Below, in pieces: positions 27,763-36,748 of a DNA stretch of 64,000 nt; the stretch's first letter is position 1, and every line of letters begins with the position of its first letter. The position numbers were made by a program, and so were the translations under genes. The stretch comes from Granulicatella seriolae. Lineage in GTDB: Bacteria > Bacillota > Bacilli > Lactobacillales > Aerococcaceae. The stretch lies in contig NZ_JANHNZ010000001.1 in the NCBI RefSeq assembly GCF_024543085.1, positions 248,001 to 312,000 of the forward strand. The letters run 5' to 3'. The notes under the pieces are model-generated. The model did no database searches. It saw only the letters and a program-made list of their open reading frames with translations, and was not told the origin of the DNA.

Positions 27763-29976
27763 CTACTTTCTTTTCATTGGACGTGTGAAACGGACATTTT
27801 TCTTTTGACGTGTATTTTGGGAATAACGGACTGTTGACGTTGCTTGTTTCTGATTTGTCCTATTCTTTGTCGGTTGCTTGTGAGAAATAGGCGCTTGTTG
27901 CTTAATAGAAGGTCGTTGTTTCATTAATCTATTCTTTTGTTTGGTAATTCGCTTTTGTACTTTGGAAGCAGTCTGTTCTTGTGGTACTGTTTGGACCTTA
28001 TCCGACGGTTTATGTTGCACAGTTGGACGAGTGACAGTAGAACGAATTGGTTTCATTTCTTGTTTTGTTTTTAGAGGTTGAGTAATCGGACTGTTTTTAT
28101 TCGTTACTGAATCTATTCGTTTGTCGGACATACTAGGTTGTTTGGTCTTGTTCGCTGCTTGAATTGAATCAACAGCTGGTCGTTGATGCTTTTTGTCAGT
28201 CGTAGAATTTGTTGTTCCTCGTTTTGTTTTTCGAGATTGCACAACGGGTCTGTTTTTACTTGTTACTGTTTCTGTTCGTTCATCTGACATCCCTTGTTTA
28301 AAATCAGAAATGGTTTGATGAAGATTCCCTGTAACTGTTTTAGGGAACTCTTTGACTTGTTGTGTCTTTTGAGTCACAAAATTGCTCGCTCGATGTTTAC
28401 TATCCAAAACTTTACCAATTTGTTGCCCAGTCTGATAACTTCGAGTGGTCGGTCGTTGTGTGCGCTCATTATTTTGTTGATTAGAGGAAACAGAAGCACG
28501 AGAATTGGAAGGCGTTGTATCTGCAGTTGAAGGAAGTTGCTTAGCATTTTTTCTTCCTTTGGTTTTGCCTGCCAAATACCCAAGAGAGCCACCAATCATG
28601 GTCCGACTAATCGTTCGTTGAAGTCGTCTGGCTCCTCGATGCATATATTGTTTGGGTCGTCTCATGACACCACGACTAATTTGTTGGGAATCGTTGGCTT
28701 GAAGGTTAAACAAGCTCATAATATCGCCCATCTTTAAATAGATACCCGCAAAAGTCACGATTTGTAGAAAAGCAACAAGGAAAAAAGGATAACTAGTGGT
28801 TAGGCTATACAACATGGTCGATAGACTAAACGCCACCGTAATAATCAACGTGATACCAGCCCGCAACATAATGGTATTAAAGAGTTTCATCAAAGCTGCT
28901 TTTCCCATGCCACTAAAGGTTGGCAACATAGCCAATAAGAAACTAATCGGTAGAAACATAGCATAGAGAATAAAAAGGATTTGACTGAAAATCATGATAC
29001 CAGTCAATAGGAAAACAAAAATGGAAATCCCGATATTAAACAAGACTAAAAAGCTAACTGTCCCTAATCGATTGACCGTTTTCGTTAAAGTCAGTTGTTG
29101 GTTGTCGTGTTCTTCAATTTCATTTTTAACCGCTTCTTCCCGATCCTTGCCATTATTGGTATCAGGATTGACTTCTAAAAGGGCATTGACCCGACTTTCG
29201 CCAATTTCTTCTTTATTAGAGTTATCAAATTGTAGTAATAGCCAAGGTTGTTCGACTTGTACCGAAAACAAGGTATCTCGAATACTGTCTACACTATCTG
29301 TTCCTTGTGAAGAGGAATGAGGAAAAATAATTTGAGCCCCTAAATCTAAACTTGCTTGCGAAATATCGGCAGAAAATTCATTGATTCGTTGGATATACGA
29401 AGGGGCAAAGGCAATGAAACCTGCCGACAAAACAAACACCACAAGAAAATTCGTGACTGCTTGAATCGCTTTGGATGTTTCTCGTTTAATCAGGCCGACA
29501 TAGGCAACATACGCACCGACAATCAGAATAAACAACAAGAGAAAGCCAACATAAAAGCCAGTAGTAGAAAAGCCATTTTCTGATACACCTGCCAATATTT
29601 GAATGTTTTCGCCAATTTGATTGGCTGTATCAGAAATAAAATCCAGTTTGTAGGCTTGTTGGATCAAGTAACCCGTCGCATTGGAGAGATACAAACTAAT
29701 GGTCCAAATAAAATCAGACATAGCATACAAACCATATTGCACTTGATTCCCAATGCCATCTTTCCAATTCCAGGGCAGCCAATCCCAACCGGTATCAACA
29801 TAAAAATCTAATTGATAATGCGCCAATGGATAGTGCGAATAAAGATTTTGCGCGTCCACGGTATCATCAACTAGCCCAATTGCCTGAGCGACAGAACCGA
29901 AAAGCAAGAGAAATAAAAAAGTCATTCCTCCAATCAGAAGAATGACACCGAACATTTTTTTCAATTTTGGTTTCAT
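27763..29976 (-). CDS. Conjugation membrane protein, VirB6/TrbL-like (Tn916 Orf15-like)
   Basis: A 737-residue polytopic inner channel protein. The N-terminal hydrophobic segment is signal-like, and several further helices (about 100-430) surround an extracellular loop. From about 460 to the end it is a very basic, low-complexity tail rich in Gln, Thr, Lys and Arg with imperfect repeats (QPLKTKQEMKP and VVQSRKTKRG are related). The tail probably lies in the cytoplasm and may contact DNA; that part is inference. Confidence 0.87.
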   Translation of the reverse strand: MKPKLKKMFGVILLIGGMTFLFLLLFGSVAQAIGLVDDTVDAQNLYSHYPLAHYQLDFYVDTGWDWLPWNWKDGIGNQVQYGLYAMSDFIWTISLYLSNATGYLIQQAYKLDFISDTANQIGENIQILAGVSENGFSTTGFYVGFLLLFILIVGAYVAYVGLIKRETSKAIQAVTNFLVVFVLSAGFIAFAPSYIQRINEFSADISQASLDLGAQIIFPHSSSQGTDSVDSIRDTLFSVQVEQPWLLLQFDNSNKEEIGESRVNALLEVNPDTNNGKDREEAVKNEIEEHDNQQLTLTKTVNRLGTVSFLVLFNIGISIFVFLLTGIMIFSQILFILYAMFLPISFLLAMLPTFSGMGKAALMKLFNTIMLRAGITLIITVAFSLSTMLYSLTTSYPFFLVAFLQIVTFAGIYLKMGDIMSLFNLQANDSQQISRGVMRRPKQYMHRGARRLQRTISRTMIGGSLGYLAGKTKGRKNAKQLPSTADTTPSNSRASVSSNQQNNERTQRPTTRSYQTGQQIGKVLDSKHRASNFVTQKTQQVKEFPKTVTGNLHQTISDFKQGMSDERTETVTSKNRPVVQSRKTKRGTTNSTTDKKHQRPAVDSIQAANKTKQPSMSDKRIDSVTNKNSPITQPLKTKQEMKPIRSTVTRPTVQHKPSDKVQTVPQEQTASKVQKRITKQKNRLMKQRPSIKQQAPISHKQPTKNRTNQKQATSTVRYSQNTRQKKNVRFTRPMKRK

Positions 29977-29985
29977 GAATACACC

Positions 29986-32433
29986 TCACTCTTCTTGATG
30001 AACGGGGGGACGAGTATCAAAGGCATGGAATAAATCTTCAAAGACTGGATGGACTTGAATGGTTCCCACACGTCCATACAAATCTTGGATTAAGCATTGG
30101 CCATTTTCTAATTCTCTTAAACGCTTTTGGTTATCCTCATCGTCTGGATCAACACCAAAAAAGGCTAAAGTCTTTCTGATTTCTTGACTATCCGTTGAAC
30201 GAAAAGCAAATTTTAAGCCAATATTGTTTTTCAATTTTTCATCGATTAAATCGTCCGCATTTTGCGTGACAAAATAAACACCCGCATTCATTGAACGCCC
30301 TGCACGAACTAAACGATTCGACAAGGTTTTTCCTTGCGCTACTTGTAAAAACGACCAGGCTTCGTCCAAATCAACAATTTTAAATTTGGTTCGATCAGAA
30401 TGAATGAAATCCAAAGCAAAAGTCGAAATGACAATCAACATAGCCACACTCAATAATTCAAGCGTGGTGTAATCTGAAAAATTGGATTGAGCGTCTGGCA
30501 AGACTAAATCGGCGACTTGAATAATGTTCAATTGTTTGTCTAAACTAATCGAGTTTTCTGTGGTTCCATCACTAAATAGTAAATGGGCAAAGTCGTAATC
30601 GGTAAAACTTTCAATGTGATCTGCTATCGAATGCGATAGTGGGTTTTCATCTTCTCGTAATTCATCAATCACTAACCACAAACCACGAATTTCTTTTTGA
30701 GTGACGGAGCGAATTGCTTTTCGTAAAAGAGGGAAACGTTCGCCATCTCGACTAGAAATTCCAGTTAAAAAAGTCAGAATATCAATTGCTAAACTTTCCG
30801 CGTCTTTCTTACGCTTCATGAGAACATAGGGATCAAGCAAGCCTTGACTCTTCTCTTCACTGGTTAGATTGACAATATTGATTTCATTCGCCATGTCTGG
30901 CAAGGTTTCTTTCCAATTGCCACGTTCAGCTTTCGGGTCTACAATCAAGGCTTGTGCCCCAAATAAAACCGAGTAATACACCAACAAGTTATTAGAGAAG
31001 GATTTACCGCCACCTAAAGAACCAAGAAAAGCCGACGCCAGGGCGTTCGTCACAGAACCTTTGACCCCTTGACTCGCAAGACTAGGTTTAAGATAGACAT
31101 TTTTTCCAGTCTCGATATTGTAGCCAATGTAAATGCCTTCGGTTTCTCCTAACATTTGTGACGCACCAAAACCTAAGCCAGCTAGAAAGTCCGAAGTCAC
31201 ATATTGTACATAATCATTGATGTATCGTTTACTTGAAGGAAGAAATTCATAATGTAAGCCCAACATATCGCCAAAGGGACGAACCAATTTAATACTCCAA
31301 TCGTCATAGAAATCTTTGATTTCATTACAGCGACGTTTTAATTCTTCATAGGAAGAAGCTGCCACTCGAATAACATAGCTTAGTTTGTACATGGCTTCTT
31401 TAGTTTGATCCAGTTCGGCTTCTAACTCATTCACATCTTCTAAGGCTTCTAAGACATTGTTTCCTGTTTCATTGTCACTATTCCACGCGTGATCGTCCAA
31501 GTCTTTGAGTTCTTTTTTCTTGTTTCGAACGGTAGACAAAGCTTTTTTATTGGCGACAATTTCAATGTTCATATTAGTGTCAATGGGAAAATCAAATTGC
31601 TGTTGCTGGTAATAGAAAATCTCGTTGGAAGGGAAATCCAATTCTCCCACAATTGAATCAATCGTAAAATACGCAACATAGATAGTTGTCTCGTCATTTT
31701 GAATTTTCAAATAGCGTTGATTCTCTTCAATGAGAGAGCGAGTCGGTTTCAGTAAATCGTATCGTTTCACGAGTGTTTGGTGTTTCAACTTTTTGAGAGG
31801 CAAAGGGAACTCGTACTCTTCAAAAGAACTTGTTTCTTTGCCATATAGATGTTCAATCAAATAGCCAAAATCATTTTTATCTAAGGGTCTGATATGGAAA
31901 CGACGTTCAATCTTTGCTTGTAAGAGGTCAGCCATTTTTGTGTAACGACGGACTTCATCTTGTGGCATAACGACAAAATCACCCATCAATTTTTGATTTA
32001 CTTCTCTAAGAAATGTAGTGACCGTATTTTTGGCAGATTTTTTCAAATTCTTTAAGGACACTTCTTCTTCGTTGACTAGTAATTTAAAGCCAATAAAAAA
32101 GCGATAGTCCACTTGATTGTCGCCAATCATGTTTACTAACGCTTCGGTTTGTTCATCAATCCGTTGAAAAGCAAGGTCTTTCAATCGACCTGTGACTGTT
32201 TCTTTACTTTTTTGTTGTATCGAACGAATGGATCGTTCGGTACTTATTTGTAAGGCATGGATCTTGCCTTCACGATTTTGAGCAATTAATTGACGAAAAT
32301 TTTGGTGGACTTGTAGTTTTTGTTCTGGGGTCAAAAAGGAATAGTTATAGGGCAACAATTCATAATAGGCAAAACATTCGCCTTCATGATTGAACACGAG
32401 GTTGTTTTCAATATATTTAATCGGATAGTTCAA
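29986..32433 (-). CDS. Conjugation ATPase, VirB4/ConE family (Tn916 Orf16-like)
   Basis: Powers assembly or substrate transfer of the type IV secretion channel. It has about 815 residues. The N-terminal half is the VirB4 structural domain. Walker A is GSLGGGKSF near residue 475, and Walker B with its acidic pair is KIVDLDEAW near 690. C-terminal motifs are VRAGRSMNAGVYFVTQNADD. AAGGA lies nine bases before a TTG at 32433; a GTG at 32442 overlaps that site and is less likely. It overlaps the TcpE-like gene. Confidence 0.92.
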   Translation of the reverse strand: MNYPIKYIENNLVFNHEGECFAYYELLPYNYSFLTPEQKLQVHQNFRQLIAQNREGKIHALQISTERSIRSIQQKSKETVTGRLKDLAFQRIDEQTEALVNMIGDNQVDYRFFIGFKLLVNEEEVSLKNLKKSAKNTVTTFLREVNQKLMGDFVVMPQDEVRRYTKMADLLQAKIERRFHIRPLDKNDFGYLIEHLYGKETSSFEEYEFPLPLKKLKHQTLVKRYDLLKPTRSLIEENQRYLKIQNDETTIYVAYFTIDSIVGELDFPSNEIFYYQQQQFDFPIDTNMNIEIVANKKALSTVRNKKKELKDLDDHAWNSDNETGNNVLEALEDVNELEAELDQTKEAMYKLSYVIRVAASSYEELKRRCNEIKDFYDDWSIKLVRPFGDMLGLHYEFLPSSKRYINDYVQYVTSDFLAGLGFGASQMLGETEGIYIGYNIETGKNVYLKPSLASQGVKGSVTNALASAFLGSLGGGKSFSNNLLVYYSVLFGAQALIVDPKAERGNWKETLPDMANEINIVNLTSEEKSQGLLDPYVLMKRKKDAESLAIDILTFLTGISSRDGERFPLLRKAIRSVTQKEIRGLWLVIDELREDENPLSHSIADHIESFTDYDFAHLLFSDGTTENSISLDKQLNIIQVADLVLPDAQSNFSDYTTLELLSVAMLIVISTFALDFIHSDRTKFKIVDLDEAWSFLQVAQGKTLSNRLVRAGRSMNAGVYFVTQNADDLIDEKLKNNIGLKFAFRSTDSQEIRKTLAFFGVDPDDEDNQKRLRELENGQCLIQDLYGRVGTIQVHPVFEDLFHAFDTRPPVHQEE

Positions 32434-32824
32434 TCCACTCACTCCTTACAATAGTGGCAGTTTCATTCATTTTCTCTTTTTCAAATGTTACTTTTTTTCC
32501 AGCATAGGTTCGTTTTGGACGGAAGGCATAGGTGACAACAGTTTGAATGAAACGATAGGGTTTCTTTCCATCAAAAGTCTTTTGACTCATGAACCAAGTC
32601 AAACAAACAGGAATGCCGACATACTTCAATAACGCCCCCTCAATAAATGAAAGAGGTGGGACATCAGCCAATAGAATGACTGTAAACAGACTACACACAA
32701 ACCAAGCCATCTGACTAAAACTAATTGGAAAGGGCAATTTAAAGTCATTAATTGCATAAATCACTTTTTCAACAGACCAAATACTGGTATAGCTTTTTAA
32801 TTTTTTCAGTTTAAACACCTCCAT
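32417..32824 (-). CDS. Conjugation membrane protein, TcpE family (Tn916 Orf17-like)
   Basis: About 135 residues with two neighbouring membrane helices (about 40-85: FSQMAWFVCSLFTVILLADV, then a second) and a basic cytoplasmic C-terminal part with KKPYRFIQTVVTYAFRPKR. TcpE proteins are small required parts of Tn916-type channels. The ATG at 32824 coincides with the GGAGG site, so the true start may be a few codons further in at a non-standard codon. It overlaps the VirB4-like gene. Confidence 0.82.
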   Translation of the reverse strand: MEVFKLKKLKSYTSIWSVEKVIYAINDFKLPFPISFSQMAWFVCSLFTVILLADVPPLSFIEGALLKYVGIPVCLTWFMSQKTFDGKKPYRFIQTVVTYAFRPKRTYAGKKVTFEKEKMNETATIVRSEWIELSD

Positions 32825-32826
32825 AA

Positions 32827-32862
32827 AAAGGAGTTTCCACTGTTACATGCAGAAACTCCTTT
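32827..32862 (-). terminator. Intrinsic terminator inside the transfer operon (before orf17)
   Basis: A perfect 11-bp stem of AAAGGAGTTTC and GAAACTCCTTT has five T at its 3' end on the minus strand. It lies between ardA and the TcpE-like gene, in the direction of operon transcription. Confidence 0.6.
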
Positions 32863-32866
32863 ATTG

Positions 32867-33370
32867 TTATCCTACATACTCAAATACACCATTACTTGTT
32901 ATTAAAAAACTTCCCTCCAATTCCATATCTCGACCAAGTGAGTGATAGTCAATATAATTACGAAGATTGGCAGGTACTTCACCAAGTTGTCCTGTTTCTT
33001 CGACATAATAAGCCGCCACATCTTCCATCGAATCACAATCCGAATAACAGATAATCTCGTCTTTGTGTTCAATCAATTCTTCCAAACTAGAAAACCACAT
33101 GCTTTGTATTTCTCTTAATTCTTTGAAAATGTCTGAATCCTCAATTTCTTCAATTAAGGCACATAATCGATTAATTTCTGAAATTGGAGTGTATTCGCCA
33201 ATCTCAAAAGGTAACTCGTAGTCATGGATGGCATATTCTTCGTATTGATCATTCAGTCCGATTTTTTCTTTGACCTCTTCCATATCAATTGGCGGTTGAA
33301 ACCAAGCGCCGACTAATTCGCCTTCGTTGTATTTGCCTAAATTGGAAATATAAACTTGCATATCGTCCAT
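32867..33370 (-). CDS. ardA: Antirestriction protein ArdA (Tn916 Orf18-like)
   Basis: A 167-residue, strongly acidic DNA mimic that inhibits type I restriction-modification enzymes and protects the element on entry into a new host. VYISNLGKYNEGELVGAWF at the N-terminus and the spread of Asp/Glu are typical. The start at 33370 has AAAGGA nine bases upstream; the frame extends further up without a better site. Position matches orf18 of Tn916. Confidence 0.92.
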   Translation of the reverse strand: MDDMQVYISNLGKYNEGELVGAWFQPPIDMEEVKEKIGLNDQYEEYAIHDYELPFEIGEYTPISEINRLCALIEEIEDSDIFKELREIQSMWFSSLEELIEHKDEIICYSDCDSMEDVAAYYVEETGQLGEVPANLRNYIDYHSLGRDMELEGSFLITSNGVFEYVG

Positions 33371-33400
33371 ATGTTTACGTCCTTTCATGTCAATTAGGAT

Positions 33401-33431
33401 AAAAAAATACAGCCAACTTTAAAAAGTTGAC
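33401..33431 (-). terminator. Intrinsic terminator inside the transfer operon (before ardA)
   Basis: GCCAACTTT and AAAGTTGAC arms, with one mismatch, are followed by TGTATTTTTTT on the minus strand. It lies about 30 bp before ardA. Confidence 0.5.
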
Positions 33432-33478
33432 CGCATATAGCAATATTACATTTTTGTTTGATATTTTTTCTGGTTCGA

Positions 33479-33874
33479 TTAAATATATGGAAGTTCTTTA
33501 TCCTCTAAGAGTGCTTTCAAATTTGCTAGGGATTCATCATAATCCTCTGTATTGGCTTCAACTTTCACACTATTCTCTAATTCCTCCAGTACAAAGGAAA
33601 TAATTCCTTCCATTGAATCGACAGAAAACGAAAATTCTTTATGGGGTATAACTTTCTCGATAGTTATATCCATTGGAAGTGCTTCTTTCAGGGAGTTATA
33701 TGCATTAGGCATTAAAGTAAACAAGATTTTTTCGCCTTTAGCTAATTTAGGAATCTTCCAAGGAGAATTAGGAGCATACCATTTTGTCAGCATATCTTCA
33801 TTGGTAAGTGCTTGCCAAACCTTGTCAATGTTTGCATTAACTATTACTTCACTATTTTTTTGGTTGTCTCCCAT
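33479..33874 (-). CDS. SRPBCC-domain (AHSA1-like) protein
   Basis: A 131-residue START/AHSA1-like protein with SEVIVNANIDKVWQALTNED at the start, WYAPNSPWKIP, and a beta-rich core. The fold binds hydrophobic ligands or assists chaperones, but no substrate can be named. GGAG lies before the ATG. It sits between orf19- and orf18-like genes, where Tn916 has nothing, so it is an insertion into the transfer block. A function in conjugation is not implied. Confidence 0.75.
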   Translation of the reverse strand: MGDNQKNSEVIVNANIDKVWQALTNEDMLTKWYAPNSPWKIPKLAKGEKILFTLMPNAYNSLKEALPMDITIEKVIPHKEFSFSVDSMEGIISFVLEELENSVKVEANTEDYDESLANLKALLEDKELPYI

Positions 33875-33926
33875 GTTCTTTCTCCTCCAAGATTTTTGAT
33901 ATTACTATTATAACATAGCGGTTTTA

Positions 33927-34148
33927 TTAGGCTCCAATAATTCTATTGAAGAGATTCAATAAGACATCTTTTACCCCAGCGGCATTGAACACCAAGCCAA
34001 CCGCAATCAAGGCAATAATCAAGAAACCAATCAATTTAGAAAATTCTCGTTTAAAACCTAAATACACACCAATCACTACAATCGCTAATAAGACTAGAGA
34101 CTCCGCGTTGGAAAGAAACCAATTGTATAAATTTTGTCCAAAATTCAT
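33927..34148 (-). CDS. Small conjugation membrane protein (Tn916 Orf19 / TcpD-like)
   Basis: 73 residues with two membrane helices (about 14-34 and 40-58: SLVLLAIVVIGVYLG and LIGFLIIALIAVGLVF). The ATG at 34148 has AAGGAG upstream and gives a short protein of the size I recall for Tn916 Orf19; the longer frame to 34244 is rejected. It lies just downstream of the relaxase gene. Confidence 0.78.
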   Translation of the reverse strand: MNFGQNLYNWFLSNAESLVLLAIVVIGVYLGFKREFSKLIGFLIIALIAVGLVFNAAGVKDVLLNLFNRIIGA

Positions 34149-34161
34149 AAGACATTCTCCT

Positions 34162-35349
34162 TTATTTGATAATAACTTCCTCCACTGGAAGCGTTTGTTG
34201 TTGTAAAATCTTTTTTTGACGATCCGATAATTCCGCATAATCAATCATGTTTTGAATGACACTCGTTTGATTAAGCTTATCGATTTTCATAGCTAGCTTT
34301 AAAGTTGGAATGACTTGTCGCCCCAACCAGTTCAAGGTACGGTCAAATGAATAGGGTTCAGGTTCAGACGTTAATCGCAGTTTTCGTTGATTTTCGCCTA
34401 AGAAAAAAGCCCAATCAGCATTGATTTTCCATTGGCTCCGACGTTTGTTAGGGTCTTTATCAACAAATCGAATGTAACGATTGATAATGGAAAAGGTTGT
34501 GTCACCAACATTGCCATTATTCAATAAATCAATCACCGCATGTAAGGCACGCTCATTTTTTAAACGAATCTCAAAGCGATTCTTTACTGGATTTTCTTCT
34601 AAGGGAATGCCAAGTTTGACATATTGTTCATAGTCTTTCTGATAGATACAAAAATATACTTCTGATTTTAAAGAACCAATGTAAAGGGTATCGCCCATAT
34701 CGGCTTTTTCGTTTTGGCGAACCAATTCGCCTGACCGATAATTCTTAAAGTTGCGAAAGACAGAAATACATTCTTCATTCTGGCATTTACGAGTGAGTTC
34801 AGGAATATTTAATAAACCGACTTTATCGTTGATTGCTAAATCTAAACGTTTATAAACACCATCTACAGAAAAGACATCTAAGAAAAAGTCAACCCACGTT
34901 CTACGTTGTGCTAGTAAGAAGTGTTCAAATTGCCGACATCCTTTGCCTTTCATTTCCACAAGCACACCTTTTTCAATATCATGAGAAACCATGACCGCAA
35001 TATCGCCAAAGATATACTGTTCTTCATACGAGTAAAAAGCATATTCTTCATGTAACATGTACTTCATTTTTAGTTTGAGAATATTCTCGATTACACCTTC
35101 TGGATTGGTTGTCGGAAAACGAATCCGCACATAATCGAATAACATTTCTAAGGGGAGTTCTGGATTGAAACGTTCTAACATATCATCTAATTCTGAAAGT
35201 AAATCACTGGAAGGAATCACTTTCTCTGTTTCAATTTCACTTAAATACTGGCGAGAGATTCCCACAGCAGTGGCTAGTTTATTTTGGGAAACACCATAGG
35301 TTTTCCGCCGTTCTTTTAGTTCTAAAATTTGTTGCTTGAGGTTTGTCAC
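34162..35349 (-). CDS. mobT: Relaxase MobT, Rep_trans family (Tn916 Orf20-like)
   Basis: Nicks oriT and stays bound to the transferred strand; in related ICEs it also starts rolling-circle replication. It has about 395 residues. An N-terminal XRE-type helix-turn-helix (about 10-60, KLATAVGISRQYLSEIE) is followed by the replication initiator-like catalytic domain, with LDLAINDKVG and QKDYEQYVKLG regions typical of MobT. The GTG at 35349 has AGGAGG seven bases upstream. The oriT lies about 140 bp upstream of the gene. Confidence 0.88.
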   Translation of the reverse strand: MTNLKQQILELKERRKTYGVSQNKLATAVGISRQYLSEIETEKVIPSSDLLSELDDMLERFNPELPLEMLFDYVRIRFPTTNPEGVIENILKLKMKYMLHEEYAFYSYEEQYIFGDIAVMVSHDIEKGVLVEMKGKGCRQFEHFLLAQRRTWVDFFLDVFSVDGVYKRLDLAINDKVGLLNIPELTRKCQNEECISVFRNFKNYRSGELVRQNEKADMGDTLYIGSLKSEVYFCIYQKDYEQYVKLGIPLEENPVKNRFEIRLKNERALHAVIDLLNNGNVGDTTFSIINRYIRFVDKDPNKRRSQWKINADWAFFLGENQRKLRLTSEPEPYSFDRTLNWLGRQVIPTLKLAMKIDKLNQTSVIQNMIDYAELSDRQKKILQQQTLPVEEVIIK

Positions 35350-35380
35350 AATCAATCCTCCTGTCATTTATTAGATAAAC

Positions 35381-35414
35381 AAAAAAGATGTCAACTATTC
35401 ATAAAAAGTTGACA
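35381..35414 (-). terminator. Intrinsic terminator just upstream of mobT
   Basis: A perfect 8-bp stem of TGTCAACT and AGTTGACA (35389-35414) is followed by TCTTTTTTG on the minus strand, about 30 bp before the mobT start. Read-through from upstream genes must pass it. Confidence 0.6.
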
Positions 35415-35486
35415 CCTTACAAAGTGAGACAAAGACTGTTACATCAAAGTTTCTAAGCCTTTTTTGCTTATTCTATTTGTATTTCT

Positions 35487-35510
35487 ACCCCCCTGTTAGA
35501 ATGGGGGGGT
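35487..35510. other. Origin of transfer (oriT), nick-region palindrome
   Basis: ACCCCCC-9-GGGGGGGT. On the minus strand it reads ACCCCCCC-ATT-CTAACAGGGGGGT, closely matching the ICEBs1/Tn916 nick region (ACCCCCCC-ACG-CTAACAGGGGGGT) as I remember it. It lies between tcpA and mobT, where Tn916 has its oriT. Confidence 0.82.
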
Positions 35511-35517
35511 TAATCAA

Positions 35518-35593
35518 GGTGGGTGTGGCAAGCCACACCCACCAGGCTAGAAAAAGCCATGACTTATGCGCTGCCGTCATGACTTTTTCTGCC
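35518..35593. repeat. Two hairpins beside oriT
   Basis: A perfect 12-bp inverted repeat with a 2-nt loop (35518-35543, GGTGGGTGTGGC and its complement) is followed by a longer one (35546-35593) whose arms are GGC-AGAAAAAG-ATGAC and complement. Such structures next to oriT serve as relaxase or single-strand-origin signals in related ICEs. The region 35594-35755 shows nothing else. Confidence 0.7.
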
Positions 35594-35755
35594 TGTGTTC
35601 CGTTTATTACATTGTTCTTTCCACGAATGGAGAGTGAAATTGTTGCTAGTCTTTCTTTTATACATTCGACTACGCTCATGTTTCCCCTCTAAATGATATG
35701 AAGGATCAGTTCCTTCGATCATTCACACCCTTTTTACGGGACGGTTAAATTCCTT

Positions 35756-36097
35756 CTACTTTCGATTGATAAAATAGACAAGTAGGATGCCAACTGGCGC
35801 AATCAACACACTAAAGAAGTAAATCAATAAAATTTTGATAAAGCCCCAAATCAAGGCAAACAATCCACTGGTGATCCACACGTTATCGCCCATCAAAAGT
35901 GAGACAGCCGAATCATACACAAACATAGCGAATGGATAGAGGAGAAAATTTACTCCTAGAAAAACATAAAAGGAAGTTGGGGCCGTACTAGGGCTTGAAA
36001 AATAGAACAAGGCAGTAACTACACCACTAAAAATATACTGACGAATCAAATAAAACGGAGGCAAACTAGTAACAACGGTACGAACAAAGTGAGACAT
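35756..36097 (-). CDS. Small membrane protein of the ICE, unknown
   Basis: 113 residues from the ATG at 36097 (GGAGG seven bases upstream) with about three membrane helices (around 15-35, 40-62 and 80-108: LIWGFIKILLIYFFSVLIAP). I do not recognise it. It lies between oriT and the coupling-protein gene together with two more small genes; this block is extra to what I know of Tn916. Confidence 0.6.
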   Translation of the reverse strand: MSHFVRTVVTSLPPFYLIRQYIFSGVVTALFYFSSPSTAPTSFYVFLGVNFLLYPFAMFVYDSAVSLLMGDNVWITSGLFALIWGFIKILLIYFFSVLIAPVGILLVYFINRK

Positions 36098-36155
36098 GTC
36101 ATTTCCTCCAATCTTGTTACATTTACTATACCGCAGGTTGTTAAAAATTTCCGCT

Positions 36156-36443
36156 TCAATCCTCCTCATAGTCAAAACCAATATAGGCAATAAGTGGTGG
36201 ACGTCCTTCTTCTTCAAAGTGTGTCACACGAAAGTAAAAAATCACATCGGTACAATTAACAGTCGTTCCAGCTGGCATGATTAGGTGAAAATCAGGTTCA
36301 TTTGTTAAAATTTCAAAAAAATCAGTGATTTCAGTTTCCTTATCTTGCGTAAAAGGAAACATGATTTCATTCTCAAAATCAGGTAGGTATTGTTCGTAAC
36401 CAACAACTTGTTCAATGAATTTATAGTGATCAGATATATTCAA
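36156..36443 (-). CDS. Hypothetical acidic protein of the ICE
   Basis: A 95-residue soluble, acidic protein rich in Phe and Tyr (FPFTQDKETEITDFFEIL) ending in acidic residues. The start is a TTG with GGAGAGG six bases upstream. The family is not recognised. The acidic charge would allow a DNA-mimic role like ArdA, but nothing else supports it. Confidence 0.55.
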   Translation of the reverse strand: MNISDHYKFIEQVVGYEQYLPDFENEIMFPFTQDKETEITDFFEILTNEPDFHLIMPAGTTVNCTDVIFYFRVTHFEEEGRPPLIAYIGFDYEED

Positions 36444-36463
36444 CCTGTTCCTCTCCTTCCTAA

Positions 36464-36748
36464 TTATAGGGTATAACCATAGACACCTTCTGATAGTAAG
36501 TCACTATACAATGCTTCAATCTTTGTTCGATCAAGAAGCGTGGTGGCTTGCTCCAACCCTGATTGTAAAGTAGAAAGAATCATAGTGAATGGGACACCAT
36601 CTGTAATGCCACCTTCTTCAAGGGGAACTAAACCAGTAATCCCATTTTTACTGACATTAAAAGCCAAAAAGTGAAACCGCTGCTTTAACTCTTCATCATC
36701 GCTCCTTGAAATGTCGTACAACCGATAAATACATACATCAAAGTCCAT
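36464..36748 (-). CDS. Hypothetical protein of the ICE
   Basis: A 94-residue soluble protein beginning MDFDVCIYRLYDISRSDDEE and containing GITGLVPLEEGGITDG. It overlaps the end of the coupling-protein gene by 11 bp, so it is translated from the same message. No family is recognised. Confidence 0.55.
   Translation of the reverse strand: MDFDVCIYRLYDISRSDDEELKQRFHFLAFNVSKNGITGLVPLEEGGITDGVPFTMILSTLQSGLEQATTLLDRTKIEALYSDLLSEGVYGYTL

Noticed and set aside
28000-28330. Repeats in the orf15-like gene as a mobile or CRISPR repeat
   Set aside because: They are imperfect repeats in the low-complexity basic tail of the protein, in frame, with no spacer structure.
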